DNA from: Roseibium limicola
Lineage (GTDB): Bacteria > Pseudomonadota > Alphaproteobacteria > Rhizobiales > Stappiaceae
DNA length: 64,000 bases
Direction of reading: 5' to 3'
Assembly (NCBI RefSeq): GCF_017313085.1
Contig: NZ_JAFLNF010000008.1
Coordinates: 1 to 64,000, forward strand
In this document: positions 27,257-36,472 of the stretch, piece after piece
Layout: every line of letters starts with the position of its first letter
How positions within the stretch are numbered: position 1 is the first letter of the stretch
Notes under the pieces: generated by a model
What the model was told of the DNA's origin: nothing
Seen by the model: only the letters and a program-made list of their open reading frames with translations
Databases searched by the model: none
Translations under genes and position numbers: made by a program

Positions 27257-27273
27257 GTTCAATAAAATTGAAC
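27257..27273. promoter_or_regulatory. LysR-type palindrome GTTCAAT-3-ATTGAAC
   Basis: Perfect 7-base arms around AAA contain the classical T-N11-A core. The site is 58 bases upstream of the LysR start, in the gap to the plus-strand unit at 27394, so it could control both directions. Confidence 0.65.
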
Positions 27274-27393
27274 TCATACATAAGAACTATTCGATTGATT
27301 GAAAGCCTAAAGGAGCACATATAGCAGTCAAGGCGCCTGATTTTTGAGCAGAGACGCCGATTATAAAACACTCCAATTCGGACTGGAAACGCC

Positions 27394-27519
27394 ATGAACT
27401 ACCTGTCTCAGATCCTCGGCAATTCCCTGCTGGGCATCATCAACGGCCACTCTGCTGCACAGATCAGCCAGATGACTTCGACACTGCGCACTGCCCAGAT
27501 TCGCAAGGGTCGTCGCTGA
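27394..27519 (+). CDS. Candidate 41-residue small protein
   Basis: ATG 27394 to TGA 27519 encodes MNYLSQILGNSLLGIINGHS and a further 21 residues ending in a basic RKGRR tail. The first half is mildly hydrophobic and could form one amphipathic or membrane helix. The SD is weak. It is followed by a structured 3' stretch and a clear terminator at 27609-27643, suggesting a discrete short transcript. I do not recognise the protein. The region could instead be a small RNA. Confidence 0.4.
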   Translation: MNYLSQILGNSLLGIINGHSAAQISQMTSTLRTAQIRKGRR

Positions 27520-27608
27520 TTCATTCAGCCACCTGGCTGGAAGCCCCGACACCCCGCTTGCGGGTTGAACGGTGGTCAGAGGAGCGCTCCTGCTCCCGGT
27601 CGAAATCT

Positions 27609-27643
27609 TAAAGCCGCGACGGTTGATCCGCTCGCGGCTTTTT
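27609..27643 (+). terminator. Rho-independent terminator of a short transcript
   Basis: AAAGCCGCGA pairs perfectly with TCGCGGCTTT and ends in TTTTT. The only plus-strand candidate upstream is the 41-codon ORF, so a short transcript of about 250-350 bases is implied. It could also attenuate the membrane-protein gene at 27752. Confidence 0.8.
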
Positions 27644-27751
27644 GCTGTCCGGATTTCGCTTCGAGCGCGCGGTGACAGGTCGCATTCCGCGCCTATTCGT
27701 GCAAAGCTCCCGCGGCAAACACATGCCCACCGGAGCTGAAGATAAATCCCC

Positions 27752-28474
27752 ATGCCGACTGTCTTTCCCAAGGGCCAACTGGCTCTCTATGTTCTCATAT
27801 TCGCCCTTGCCTACACCGGCCTGATCGCCGCCATCGATTACCTTCAGCTCAACAGCTCCAGCAGCTTCAGCGTTGTCGAGATCTTTCTGGAGGCGACCTT
27901 GTGCCTCTATGCCTGCATTGCGATTGGCGGGCTGAAGGCTGTGACGAAGAAACATCCGCAGACGACGACATCCGCCTTGATGCGCTACGTCTTGCTGATC
28001 GGCGGGCCGTCGGCGCTCTCCTTCGTCATTCTGGCACTGGCGATAACTCTCCTCGGCATGAGCGACGCTCTGCAAATCCAAGCCACATACCTGGTTCTGG
28101 GCGTCGTCTCCGGTCTGATTTTCTTTATCCTTGCGACGCTCTTTGGCCTCAGCCTTCCAGGCGCCCTGCGAGAACCGAAAGACACCATTGGTGAAGCCTT
28201 CCAGCGCGGCAAGCGTCAGGCGAGTTTCACGCTCCCGCGACTGCTTTTCTTCATGGCACCGTTCAGCGTCGCCGCCTTCGCCCTCTCGGTTGCCGCAGCG
28301 GCGACCGGGCTGTTCGGCAACGCGCCCGCCGGAACGATGATCTTTTCACCCAACGAATTGCTGGTGACCTTCGTCGTCAAGCTTCTCGGGGGCATGGCCA
28401 TCGTCGCATTCGCTGCCATCATCATGGCCGCCTTCCAGAAGGATGAGGAAGAACGACTGGCGGAGGCCGGATAG
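27752..28474 (+). CDS. Predicted membrane protein of unknown function
   Basis: This 240-residue protein has about five to six hydrophobic segments (about 10-30, 45-62, 78-102, 108-132, 165-190 and 205-228) separated by short charged loops. It has an acidic C-terminal tail (KDEEERLAEAG). I do not recognise a family. Upstream lies a terminator at 27609, so it probably has its own promoter. It converges with the PhnD-like gene with 7 bases between stops. Confidence 0.75.
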   Translation: MPTVFPKGQLALYVLIFALAYTGLIAAIDYLQLNSSSSFSVVEIFLEATLCLYACIAIGGLKAVTKKHPQTTTSALMRYVLLIGGPSALSFVILALAITLLGMSDALQIQATYLVLGVVSGLIFFILATLFGLSLPGALREPKDTIGEAFQRGKRQASFTLPRLLFFMAPFSVAAFALSVAAAATGLFGNAPAGTMIFSPNELLVTFVVKLLGGMAIVAFAAIIMAAFQKDEEERLAEAG

Positions 28475-28481
28475 CAGCCTG

Positions 28482-29315
28482 TCAAGCTAGGTCGGGATAT
28501 CCGAGAGCTTCAGCTTCCTGGCGCATCACAGTCAGCGGCGCATAATCTTCAATCGACAGCGCCGTAAAACCTGTGATGCCGACATGCGTGCGCGCTGCGA
28601 CTGTCTGCGGGTCTTTGAAAACCTGCAGGACCGAAGCGCGCAACGCCTCCAGCACCTCGAGCGGCATTTGCGACGAGGTAATCAGCGGCAGACCTGGCAC
28701 CTGTCGGCTGGTGGCAATCGGGCGTAGAGCGGCAAAAAGCTCAGGCCGGTGCGTGCGGACGAGGTCGTAACAGACTGCATCGGTGCAGCACGCGTCAGCC
28801 TCTCCCTCTGCGACCGCCGCCATCGACTTCAAATGCGCGCCCGTCTCAACCAGTTGGCTGAACATCGGCGCACCATCGGCAACAGGCGCAAGCGTATGGC
28901 GGAAAGCATTGTAGCCTGATTGACTGTCGGAACTGTTGAAGGCAGCGCGCTTGCCACGAAGCGCTTCCAGCGACTGCACATCACTGTCGCGATGGACAAG
29001 CACATAACTGCAATAGTTCGGACCATCACATCCTGGCGCGTCGTAATGCGGTGTCAGGATGGGCTGCACCTTGCCGGCCAGAAAGCTGACCAGCGGATAC
29101 CCGCAGGTCTGTGTCAGCAGAAGGCGCGGATCTTCCCAGCTCTCAAACAGCGACTGGCCGCTTGGCGCAGGCTCGAAGTTTGCGGGCGCGAGACCAAGGA
29201 CATTTTCGGCCTCGGCCTGGAGCGCCTGCTCAAGCACCCAGATGGCATCATGCACCTCCGGCCAGTCGTACATGGAAAGACGAACGGGGCGGAAAGGCGT
29301 GGGCAATTCAAACAA
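28482..29315 (-). CDS. PhnD-like substrate-binding protein without signal peptide
   Basis: This 277-residue protein matches the phosphate/phosphite/phosphonate (PhnD/SsuA-like) binding fold: RLSMYDWPEVHDAIW, LLTQTCGYPL, SLEALRGKRAAFNSSDSQSGYN, and GLPLITSS. Unlike PhnD it shows no signal peptide, so it may act in the cytoplasm or as a sensor. The start is uncertain: TTG 29315 includes the conserved first strand, while the first ATG (29273) would truncate it. It lies 17 bases after the desaturase gene and is probably co-transcribed. Confidence 0.7.
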   Translation of the reverse strand: MFELPTPFRPVRLSMYDWPEVHDAIWVLEQALQAEAENVLGLAPANFEPAPSGQSLFESWEDPRLLLTQTCGYPLVSFLAGKVQPILTPHYDAPGCDGPNYCSYVLVHRDSDVQSLEALRGKRAAFNSSDSQSGYNAFRHTLAPVADGAPMFSQLVETGAHLKSMAAVAEGEADACCTDAVCYDLVRTHRPELFAALRPIATSRQVPGLPLITSSQMPLEVLEALRASVLQVFKDPQTVAARTHVGITGFTALSIEDYAPLTVMRQEAEALGYPDLA

Positions 29316-29332
29316 GCAGATGAACTTTCATG

Positions 29333-30334
29333 TCAGGATTTGGACGCTGGAACCATAGCATCTGCAGCTGTGATAGGCGGCACCTTCATCGAAACCGCCA
29401 CGCCACTGGAGGCTTGCGCCGCCGAAAGGCCACGAAGCGGATCTGAGATCAGCGGATGCGGGATCTGCTCCTTGCGCTTGAACAGGTAGCGTCGCGCCAG
29501 ATCAAAGTAGCTGGAAAAAACGTAGCCGTCATTCAGCTCGGCCCAATGGGCTTTCCTCGCACGGTACATCGCTGGCAATTGATACCAGGCAGTTCGCGGA
29601 TGCAGATGATGTACCAGATGCAGATTGTTGTTCAGAAACAGCAGCGAAAACACCGGGCAAAACTCGACAATGATCGTCCGGCCTTCAGGCGTTTCATGCG
29701 CCCGGTGCTCCGCATAGGTACGGAGCATCAACAGGCTCATGCTCGGATAAACGACACAAACAATGTACATCCATAGCGGCAATTCACAGATCTGCGTGAC
29801 GAAAACCAGCACCGGTATCAGCCCAAGCAGATGATGGCCCCAAGCTTCTCGCACCCCGGCCTCTCCGCGCAGAAGCAACTTGGCCTCGGCCCCGAGAAAT
29901 CCGGTCATCGAGACCAGCGGACCGATGCTCAACCGCCCGATCAAAGTGTTGTTGGCGTTGAGAACCAGCTTCAGCACAGCCGGCAAGCGGTCCCAGTCCC
30001 GCCACATCATATAAAAACTTTCCGGATCGTCGTAAGGGTCGGTCAGAAGATCATTGTTGTGATGCTGCAAGTGGAGCTTCTTGAAGCGACGATAGGGCAC
30101 AAACAGATTTAAAGGAAAATAGATCAGCGCTTCGTTGAGAAACGTGTTTCGAGTCGGATGGCCATGAAGGACTTCATGCTGCAGGGAACTGTGCAGCGTC
30201 CCCATGACCGCAGCCAGCGCAAAACCGCCCAGCGCAGTCACCTCGACCAGAGATAAAATCCCAATGCCCCAAAAGAACGTTGCGGCGAGAATGAGCGCAA
30301 GCGTCGGCCATTCGCAAACTTTTGCCTGCGGCAC
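29333..30334 (-). CDS. Membrane fatty acid desaturase
   Basis: This 333-residue di-iron desaturase introduces double bonds into membrane lipid acyl chains. Three His boxes are present: HEVLHGH (53-59), HLQHH (88-92) and HLVHH (239-243), with further His at RTYAEHRAHE (205-214), and about four membrane helices between. The start is GTG 30334, after SD AAGGAG. A palindrome ATACG-5-CGTAT at 30368-30382 lies just upstream. The downstream PhnD-like gene is close and on the same strand. Confidence 0.87.
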   Translation of the reverse strand: MPQAKVCEWPTLALILAATFFWGIGILSLVEVTALGGFALAAVMGTLHSSLQHEVLHGHPTRNTFLNEALIYFPLNLFVPYRRFKKLHLQHHNNDLLTDPYDDPESFYMMWRDWDRLPAVLKLVLNANNTLIGRLSIGPLVSMTGFLGAEAKLLLRGEAGVREAWGHHLLGLIPVLVFVTQICELPLWMYIVCVVYPSMSLLMLRTYAEHRAHETPEGRTIIVEFCPVFSLLFLNNNLHLVHHLHPRTAWYQLPAMYRARKAHWAELNDGYVFSSYFDLARRYLFKRKEQIPHPLISDPLRGLSAAQASSGVAVSMKVPPITAADAMVPASKS

Positions 30335-30646
30335 AGATATCTCCTTGAAGTCTCAAAATAAAATCCCATACGAGGGCCGTATTTCGAGGTACCAGAGACA
30401 CCACGGTTGCAACAAGGAGTGAGTTTTGGCGAAAAATGCGACGATGAGAGCTTTTATCTACAACCGCGACATTTGATCCCCGTAATCCAGTTTTGGTCAC
30501 CAGCTTATGATCTTTCGATCATCATTATGGAATGAAAAGCGCATTTTCAGCGTGGTTTCCTGGCCGAATGATGGCGAAAAAAAGAGAGACCCGCCCGATT
30601 TTACGATCCAGACAGGAAGAAAGCGGGCCAAGTCTGCATCCTGATG
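30335..30646. promoter_or_regulatory. Upstream region of the desaturase, with palindrome at 30368-30382
   Basis: About 310 bases contain the desaturase promoter and the 3' end of the tex transcript. The palindrome ATACG-AGGGC-CGTAT at 30368-30382 is 34 bases before the desaturase start and may be an operator. No ORF is convincing. Confidence 0.45.
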
Positions 30647-33127
30647 TTATTTCTTGCCGCGATTCATCGCAGCAGCCAGCGCTGCAGCCATGGCGCTATT
30701 GCCACCACCCGTATCGCCCTTATCACCGGAAGATTTGTTACCTGACCCTTTTGACGAGGGTCCCCGGCCACCAGAACCGACAGCACGACCAGCCCCACTC
30801 TTGGACGCATTGCCGCGCGGCCCATTGTTTGCGGGACGGCTGTCCTGCTCTGCCCGCTCGCGCTGCCCCTGATAATCCACCTGCGACTTCATCGTCATCG
30901 AGATGCGCTTGCGCCGGGCGTCCACTTCCAGAACCGTCACTTTCACGATGTCACCGGCCTTCACCACCTTGTGCGGGTCGTCGACAAAGCGATCGGCAAG
31001 CTGTGACACATGGACCAGGCCGTCCTGATGAACTCCGACATCCACAAAGGCGCCGAAGTTGGTCACATTTGTCACCGTGCCTTCCAGCTTCATCCCCGGT
31101 TTCAGGTCGGAGATTTCCTCGACGCCATCCTGCAGCGTCGCCGTCTTGAACTCTGGGCGCGGATCCCGGCCAGGTTTCTCCAGCTCCTTGAAAATATCCT
31201 TCACTGTCGGCAAACCAAAGTTGGTGTCAGTGAATTCCTTCGGGTCAAGCGTGCTGAGAGCCGCTTCGTCTCCCATGATCTGGCGCAGGTCGCGTCCACA
31301 AGCCTTCACGATCCGCTTGGCCAACGGATAGGCTTCCGGATGAACAGAGGAAGCATCAAGCGGCTCGTCCCCCTCGGCAATCCGCAGGAACCCGGCACAT
31401 AGTTCGAATGCCTTGGCGCCAAGACGGGGGACGTCCTTGAGCTGCTTGCGGCTTTTGAACCGACCAATGCTCTCCCGGTGCTCGACCACGGCACGCGCCA
31501 ATGTGTCCGACAGGCCCGAAATACGCGACAGCAAGGCCTGCGACGCCGTATTGAGATCTACGCCGACAGCATTCACCGCGTCTTCCACCACGCCGTCCAG
31601 AGCTCGGGCCAGCTTGGTCTGGTTCACATCGTGCTGATACTGCCCAACGCCGATGGACTTGGGCTCGATCTTGACCAGTTCGGCCAGCGGATCCTGCAAG
31701 CGACGTGCAATCGAGGCCGCCCCGCGCAGGGACACATCCACATCCGGCATTTCCTTGGCCGCCAGCTCCGAGGCGGAATAAACAGAGGCCCCCGCTTCAT
31801 TGACGATGACCCTAATCGGCCGGTTCGCCGGCGGCACATCTGTCAGAGCATCGATGGTCAGGCGATCGGTTTCACGGCTGGCCGTGCCGTTGCCAATCGC
31901 GATCAGGCCAACCTTGTGCTTGGCAATCAGCGCAAGCAGGACAGCACGCGAACCGACGACGTCATTCTTCGGCTGGAACGGATATATCGTGGCGGTATCG
32001 ACAAGCTTGCCGGTCTCATCAACCACAGCCACCTTGACCCCGGTGCGGATGCCCGGATCCAGACCTAGGGTCGACCGAGATCCAGCCGGCGCTGCCAACA
32101 GCAGGTCTTTGAGGTTCTTGGCAAACACGTCGATGGCGGCTTCTTCCGCCCGTTCGCGCAAGCCGCCCATCAGATCCAGCTCCAGATGCAGGGCCAACTT
32201 CACTTTCCAAGCCCAACGCGCGACTTCCATCAGCCACTTGTCGCCAGGGCGCCCCCGGTCGGCGATGCTATAGGTGTCCGCCACCATCTTTTCCGCCGGC
32301 TTGACCGGGGAGACGTCATCCGCATCAACCGTCAGGTCAACCGAGAGAATCCCCTCGTTACGTCCCCGGAAAAGCGCCAGTGCCCTGTGGCTCGGGATCT
32401 TCGACAGAGGTTCCGAATAGTCGAAATAATCGGAGAACTTCGCGCCTTTTTCAGCTTGGCCGTCAACGAGCTTCGCCTGCACCACACCCTTGCTGCTGAC
32501 GTGGGAACGCAAGCGACCGACCAGCTGAGCATTTTCGGCAAAGCGCTCCATCAGGATCTGCCGGGCACCATCCAGCGCCGCCTTGGTGTCCGCGATGCCC
32601 TTTTCACCCGAGACAAAGCCAGCCGCCTCAGCTTCCGGATCTTTCATCGGATCCGAGAGCAAGGCATCGGCCAAAGGTTCCAGACCTGCTTCCCGAGCGA
32701 TCTGCGCCTTGGTGCGGCGTTTCTTCTTGTAAGGCAGATAAAGATCTTCCAGCGTCGCCTTGGTATCGGCACCGGCAATGGATTTCGCCAGATCGTCTGT
32801 GAGTTTGCCCTGTTCATCAATCGACTGGGTGATCGCCACCCGGCGGTCTTCCAACTCACGCAGATAGATCAGCCGCTCGTCCAGTTTGCGAAGTTGCGTG
32901 TCATCGAGCCCGCCCGTCGCTTCCTTGCGGTAGCGCGCGATGAAGGGAACCGTCGAGCCTTCATCCAGCAAGGCAACCGTCGCACTGACCTGGCTCGGCT
33001 GGCAGCCAACTTCGTCTGCGATGCGCCGCGCGATGCGGACCGCCACTTCCGCCGCCGTGGCGGTCAGCTTTGCAGGGCTTGGACGGGCAGCATCAAGGTG
33101 TGTCATGAACGTGGTATCCGGAGACAT
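30647..33127 (-). CDS. tex: Tex, S1-domain RNA-binding transcription accessory protein
   Basis: This 826-residue protein matches Tex: N-terminal helical domain ([15 protein letters not shown]), YqgF-like nuclease-fold domain ([18 protein letters not shown]), helix-hairpin-helix region ([19 protein letters not shown]), and an S1 RNA-binding domain near 650-725 ([20 protein letters not shown]). After S1 there is a Gly/Ser/Arg/Lys-rich tail of about 80 residues, which makes it longer than E. coli Tex and may add nucleic-acid affinity. The start may be ATG 33127 or 33106; neither has a strong SD. Confidence 0.95.
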   Translation of the reverse strand: MSPDTTFMTHLDAARPSPAKLTATAAEVAVRIARRIADEVGCQPSQVSATVALLDEGSTVPFIARYRKEATGGLDDTQLRKLDERLIYLRELEDRRVAITQSIDEQGKLTDDLAKSIAGADTKATLEDLYLPYKKKRRTKAQIAREAGLEPLADALLSDPMKDPEAEAAGFVSGEKGIADTKAALDGARQILMERFAENAQLVGRLRSHVSSKGVVQAKLVDGQAEKGAKFSDYFDYSEPLSKIPSHRALALFRGRNEGILSVDLTVDADDVSPVKPAEKMVADTYSIADRGRPGDKWLMEVARWAWKVKLALHLELDLMGGLRERAEEAAIDVFAKNLKDLLLAAPAGSRSTLGLDPGIRTGVKVAVVDETGKLVDTATIYPFQPKNDVVGSRAVLLALIAKHKVGLIAIGNGTASRETDRLTIDALTDVPPANRPIRVIVNEAGASVYSASELAAKEMPDVDVSLRGAASIARRLQDPLAELVKIEPKSIGVGQYQHDVNQTKLARALDGVVEDAVNAVGVDLNTASQALLSRISGLSDTLARAVVEHRESIGRFKSRKQLKDVPRLGAKAFELCAGFLRIAEGDEPLDASSVHPEAYPLAKRIVKACGRDLRQIMGDEAALSTLDPKEFTDTNFGLPTVKDIFKELEKPGRDPRPEFKTATLQDGVEEISDLKPGMKLEGTVTNVTNFGAFVDVGVHQDGLVHVSQLADRFVDDPHKVVKAGDIVKVTVLEVDARRKRISMTMKSQVDYQGQRERAEQDSRPANNGPRGNASKSGAGRAVGSGGRGPSSKGSGNKSSGDKGDTGGGNSAMAAALAAAMNRGKK

Positions 33128-33270
33128 TGATCAGGGGTGGCGACGATAGAGCGCCGGGATAAGGCAAAAAAGAGACCTCATCGCGTGATCCACCGGTTTC
33201 CCCCTTGGGGGCCCCACTGTAGCGCCCCGCTGGCCGCAAGGCGACCCGGGCAGCTGCTGAAAGGCTCCGA

Positions 33271-35355
33271 TCAGGCTGCCATATCGGATTTCAATTTTTC
33301 CATGAATTCCTGCGCAGGGGCAGGTCGGTGCCAGAAATACCCCTGGCCGTAGTCGCAATTCAAAGCGCTCAGACGCCGCGCTACGTCATCCGTCTCAACT
33401 CCTTCGGCAACCGTCTTCAGGCCCAGTCCGCGTGCCATGGCAAGGATTGCGGTCACGAGGATTTCCTTCTGCCGGTCGGGGATCATGTCCCGCACGAACG
33501 ACTGATCGATCTTCAGACACTTGATTGGAAAACGGGACAGATAGCTCATGGCAGAATAGCCGGTGCCGAAATCATCGATGGTGATCAAAACCCCACGACC
33601 GGCAATCATCTCCAGCAGCTGCACTGTTTCCGTCAAATCACTCAACAACAGGCTTTCGGTAATTTCCAGTTCGATCCACGACGGGTGACAATTGCTGGCG
33701 GACAAACACCGGTCCAGCGTCGCCAGAAACCTTGTGTCGTGCAGCTGCTTCGGCGAAACATTCACGGCGACCACGAAAGGTGTCACGCTGCGGTTGTTGC
33801 ACTTGGCAGCCAACGTACAGGCCTGCAACAGCATGCGGCTTCCGATCTCGACGATCAGGCCCGTCTCTTCGGCCACCGGAATGAAGTCCACCGGGCCGAT
33901 AGTGCCCTTGCTGGAGTGCCAGCGACACAGCGCTTCCGCGCCGGCGACGCGGCCTGTTTTCAAGTCGACCTTGGCTTGAAAATGCGCAATGAACTCGTCC
34001 GCCAGCAGTCCTTCCTTGATCAGCGCTTCCATCTCGAAGCGCTTTTCGGCCTTTTCACTCATCTCTTGAGAGTAATGCCGAATGCACCCGCCACCCGCGA
34101 GTTTCGCTTCATAGAGAGCCATGTCGGCAAATCGGTAGAGCGTTGACTGCGTCTCACTGTCATCCGGTCCGAAGGCGATCCCGATGCTTGCTGCAATCGG
34201 CGTCGGGCGTCCATCCAGATCAATCGGCACCAGCGATTCCACCAGGATCGCGCGCGCCACCTCTGCCGCCTCGCTTACGTCGGAAATGTCGTTGAGAATG
34301 ACGAAAAACTCATCCCCACTCTGACGGCCAATGGAACCGCGGTCACCGATGACCTTTTCCAGCCGCCGGGAAAACTCGACCAGAATCCGGTCACCGGCCA
34401 AATGGCCCAGATTGTCATTGACCGCCTTGAAGCGATCGAGATCCAAAATCATCAAGGCGCATTTGTTGCCGCTTTGAACCGCCTGATCGATGCTCTCGCT
34501 CAGCAGATCGTAGAATTTCACCCGATTGGCCAGCCCGGTCAGACTGTCGGTATAGGCAAGGTCGCGCAACTGCGCCTGCAAGGCATGGCGCTGCTTTTCG
34601 TGATCGAGAAAGGTCACCATGGCGCCCGCCATTTCACCGATTTCATCGCCACGCCCAGTTCCCGAGATGCGGATCCGGGTGTTGCCCGTAGCCAGCTCCC
34701 GCATACTGGCGGTCAGGTCCGAGAGCGGCTCTGTCAGATTACGGATGATGGCATTGGCCAGCACCATGACGATAACACCGCACACGCCGAGAAAGGCGAC
34801 AAGCTCAACCAGATTGAACCAGAACGCCCGGTTCACATCATCCAGATAGACCGCAGAGGCGATGACCCAGCCCCACGGCTCGAAAAACTGCGACCATGCC
34901 GCCTTGGGAACCGAATGGGTTTCAACGCCACGTAGAACCCGCGCGCCGTTGTAATAGGTGATACCGCCACCTGCCAGCGCATGATCGATCATCGAGACCG
35001 TCTGGCGCGATGTGGCCTTCGTCCCCTCGTCGTAAAGTTTGTTGCTCACGACCCGGACGCCGTCCCGGTCGAAAGCAAAAACCCGCGAACCATCATCGAA
35101 GACCATGGCACGAATTGCATTACGCGCCCGTGTCTGTGCCTCGGCTTGCGTGAGGACGCCTGTTTCGGCCAGCTTGTGATTTTCTGCGGCGATCGACACA
35201 GCGCTTTCGACGAGCGCCTGAACCTTGGAAACATGACCGAGCAGAAGATTGCTGTTCAACGCGTAAAGACTGTAAGAGCCAACCGCCAATGCAAACATTG
35301 CAACGATGACTATCGGCAAATGAATCTTGGTTTTGACGCGCAGCCTATTGAGCAT
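33271..35355 (-). CDS. Cache-HAMP-GGDEF-EAL cyclic-di-GMP signalling protein
   Basis: This 694-residue membrane sensor makes and/or breaks cyclic di-GMP. Order: membrane helix (about 14-34), periplasmic single-Cache domain (about 36-180, with AIRAMVFDDGSRVFAFDRDG), second helix (about 185-205), HAMP, GGDEF domain and EAL domain. The GGDEF motif reads SGDEF, and no RxxD inhibitory site is visible in front of it. The EAL domain has its catalytic motifs (AEALCRW, DDFGTGYS, KIDQSFV, AEGVE), so phosphodiesterase activity is likely. The Cache domain implies control by an extracytoplasmic small molecule. Confidence 0.92.
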   Translation of the reverse strand: MLNRLRVKTKIHLPIVIVAMFALAVGSYSLYALNSNLLLGHVSKVQALVESAVSIAAENHKLAETGVLTQAEAQTRARNAIRAMVFDDGSRVFAFDRDGVRVVSNKLYDEGTKATSRQTVSMIDHALAGGGITYYNGARVLRGVETHSVPKAAWSQFFEPWGWVIASAVYLDDVNRAFWFNLVELVAFLGVCGVIVMVLANAIIRNLTEPLSDLTASMRELATGNTRIRISGTGRGDEIGEMAGAMVTFLDHEKQRHALQAQLRDLAYTDSLTGLANRVKFYDLLSESIDQAVQSGNKCALMILDLDRFKAVNDNLGHLAGDRILVEFSRRLEKVIGDRGSIGRQSGDEFFVILNDISDVSEAAEVARAILVESLVPIDLDGRPTPIAASIGIAFGPDDSETQSTLYRFADMALYEAKLAGGGCIRHYSQEMSEKAEKRFEMEALIKEGLLADEFIAHFQAKVDLKTGRVAGAEALCRWHSSKGTIGPVDFIPVAEETGLIVEIGSRMLLQACTLAAKCNNRSVTPFVVAVNVSPKQLHDTRFLATLDRCLSASNCHPSWIELEITESLLLSDLTETVQLLEMIAGRGVLITIDDFGTGYSAMSYLSRFPIKCLKIDQSFVRDMIPDRQKEILVTAILAMARGLGLKTVAEGVETDDVARRLSALNCDYGQGYFWHRPAPAQEFMEKLKSDMAA

Positions 35356-35676
35356 TTTTGAAGCTTAGCCAATCGAAGTCAGGTCTCTTATAATTCCTGC
35401 TTATACGAGCATGACTTAACGCCTAGTTTCCGAGGTAGGTAGATTTTCCGAAACTTGATATTTCTAGCCATCACCAAGGTTCGCAAGTTATTCTGACGTA
35501 ACGTAGATTCAAAACCGCCTATCCAGAATTGCAGGCACTCGAAAAAGTTATTTTCGCCAGATCGATAAAAAATGACTCGCGCTGAAACTTTCCGCTGCAA
35601 GGCCTCGTAACTCCACTCTGACAGCCACTGATTGAAGTCAATTTCAATCGCGTGGCTTTTCAAGGAGGAGTTAAAC
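35356..35676. promoter_or_regulatory. Intergenic region upstream of the fasciclin gene
   Basis: About 320 bases separate the divergent signalling gene and fasciclin gene. A short inverted repeat (ATTGAA/TTCAAT) lies at about 35632-35649. Just upstream, GAAACTT at about 35583 and TCGTAA about 15 bases later could be an ECF-type promoter for the fasciclin gene; this is a weak reading. No credible ORF. Confidence 0.35.
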
Positions 35677-36249
35677 ATGAACATTTCTATGAAATCCTTT
35701 ATCCGCACCACCGTCGCAGCTTCCGTTCTCGGACTGGCCGGTGTGGCAGCCCATGCCGAAATGACCAAGGAAGTGGGTGGCGCGCCCATGTATCCTTCCA
35801 AGAACATCATCGAAAACGCAGTCAATTCCGCCGACCACACCACGTTGGTCGCAGCCGTCAAGGCCGCTGGCCTGGTCGAGACACTGTCCGGCGAAGGCCC
35901 CTTCACCGTTTTCGCGCCAACCAACGCAGCGTTTGAGAAGCTTCCTGCCGGGACTGTCGAAACACTACTGAAGCCGGAGAACAAGGATCAGCTCACCAAG
36001 ATTCTCACCTGCCATGTGGTTGCAGCCGACGCCATGTCCGATGCGATCAAGAAGATGGTTGCAGATGACAAGGGCGCACATCCGGTCAAGACCGTCGGTG
36101 GCTGTGTCTTCACCGCCAGCACCATGGACGACGGTACAATCGTGATTGAAGACGGCCAGGGCAACAAGGCCCACGTGACCATCGCCGATGTGGACCAGTC
36201 CAACGGCGTCATCCACGTGATCGATTCAGTTCTGCTTCCCGCATCCTGA
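35677..36249 (+). CDS. Secreted fasciclin-domain protein
   Basis: This 190-residue protein has a signal peptide (ending AHA) and one fasciclin (FAS1) domain. H1 and H2 motifs are visible (GEGPFTVFAPTNAAFEKLP and VIHVIDSVLLP). FAS1 proteins mediate adhesion or bind polymers at the cell surface. ATG 35677 is placed by a strong AAGGAGG SD. It converges with a SigK-like/RskA-like sigma/anti-sigma pair, and may be their target as the fasciclin proteins MPT70/MPT83 are for SigK in mycobacteria. Confidence 0.93.
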   Translation: MNISMKSFIRTTVAASVLGLAGVAAHAEMTKEVGGAPMYPSKNIIENAVNSADHTTLVAAVKAAGLVETLSGEGPFTVFAPTNAAFEKLPAGTVETLLKPENKDQLTKILTCHVVAADAMSDAIKKMVADDKGAHPVKTVGGCVFTASTMDDGTIVIEDGQGNKAHVTIADVDQSNGVIHVIDSVLLPAS

Positions 36250-36297
36250 AGATAACAAGGGAGGGCTCCCCATCGACTTACCCTTCCGAAAGAACCG

Positions 36298-36376
36298 AGG
36301 GCCCGGCTTTATCCAAAGCAGGGCCCTTGGGCTGTCTCGGTCCCAGCCTCCCCATCTGTTGAACGGCCGAGACAGC
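36298..36376 (+). terminator. Two consecutive hairpins after the fasciclin gene
   Basis: The first hairpin (36298-36327) pairs AGGGCCC with GGGCCCT with an inner GCTTT/AAAGC. The second (36331-36376) pairs GCTGTCTCGG with CCGAGACAGC and is followed by a T-rich TCCTCTTTCTTT. The second is the likely terminator. Confidence 0.65.
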
Positions 36377-36472
36377 TCCTCTTTCTTTAAGTCTCAGCGA
36401 CTTGGTCGCACCCAGCCACGCTCGGCTCGCGCCGGGAAACCCTGCTTCAGATCATTTTCAGATGGATGACCT

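Noticed and set aside
30560-30640. Possible tex terminator (CCCGC/GCGGG followed by T-run on minus strand)
   Set aside because: The T-run is good but the loop would be about 30 bases and the stem only 5, so the call is too weak.
35388-35984. 198-codon minus-strand frame across the fasciclin promoter
   Set aside because: It overlaps the fasciclin gene antisense and has no domain; the conserved fasciclin start with AAGGAGG makes it a shadow.
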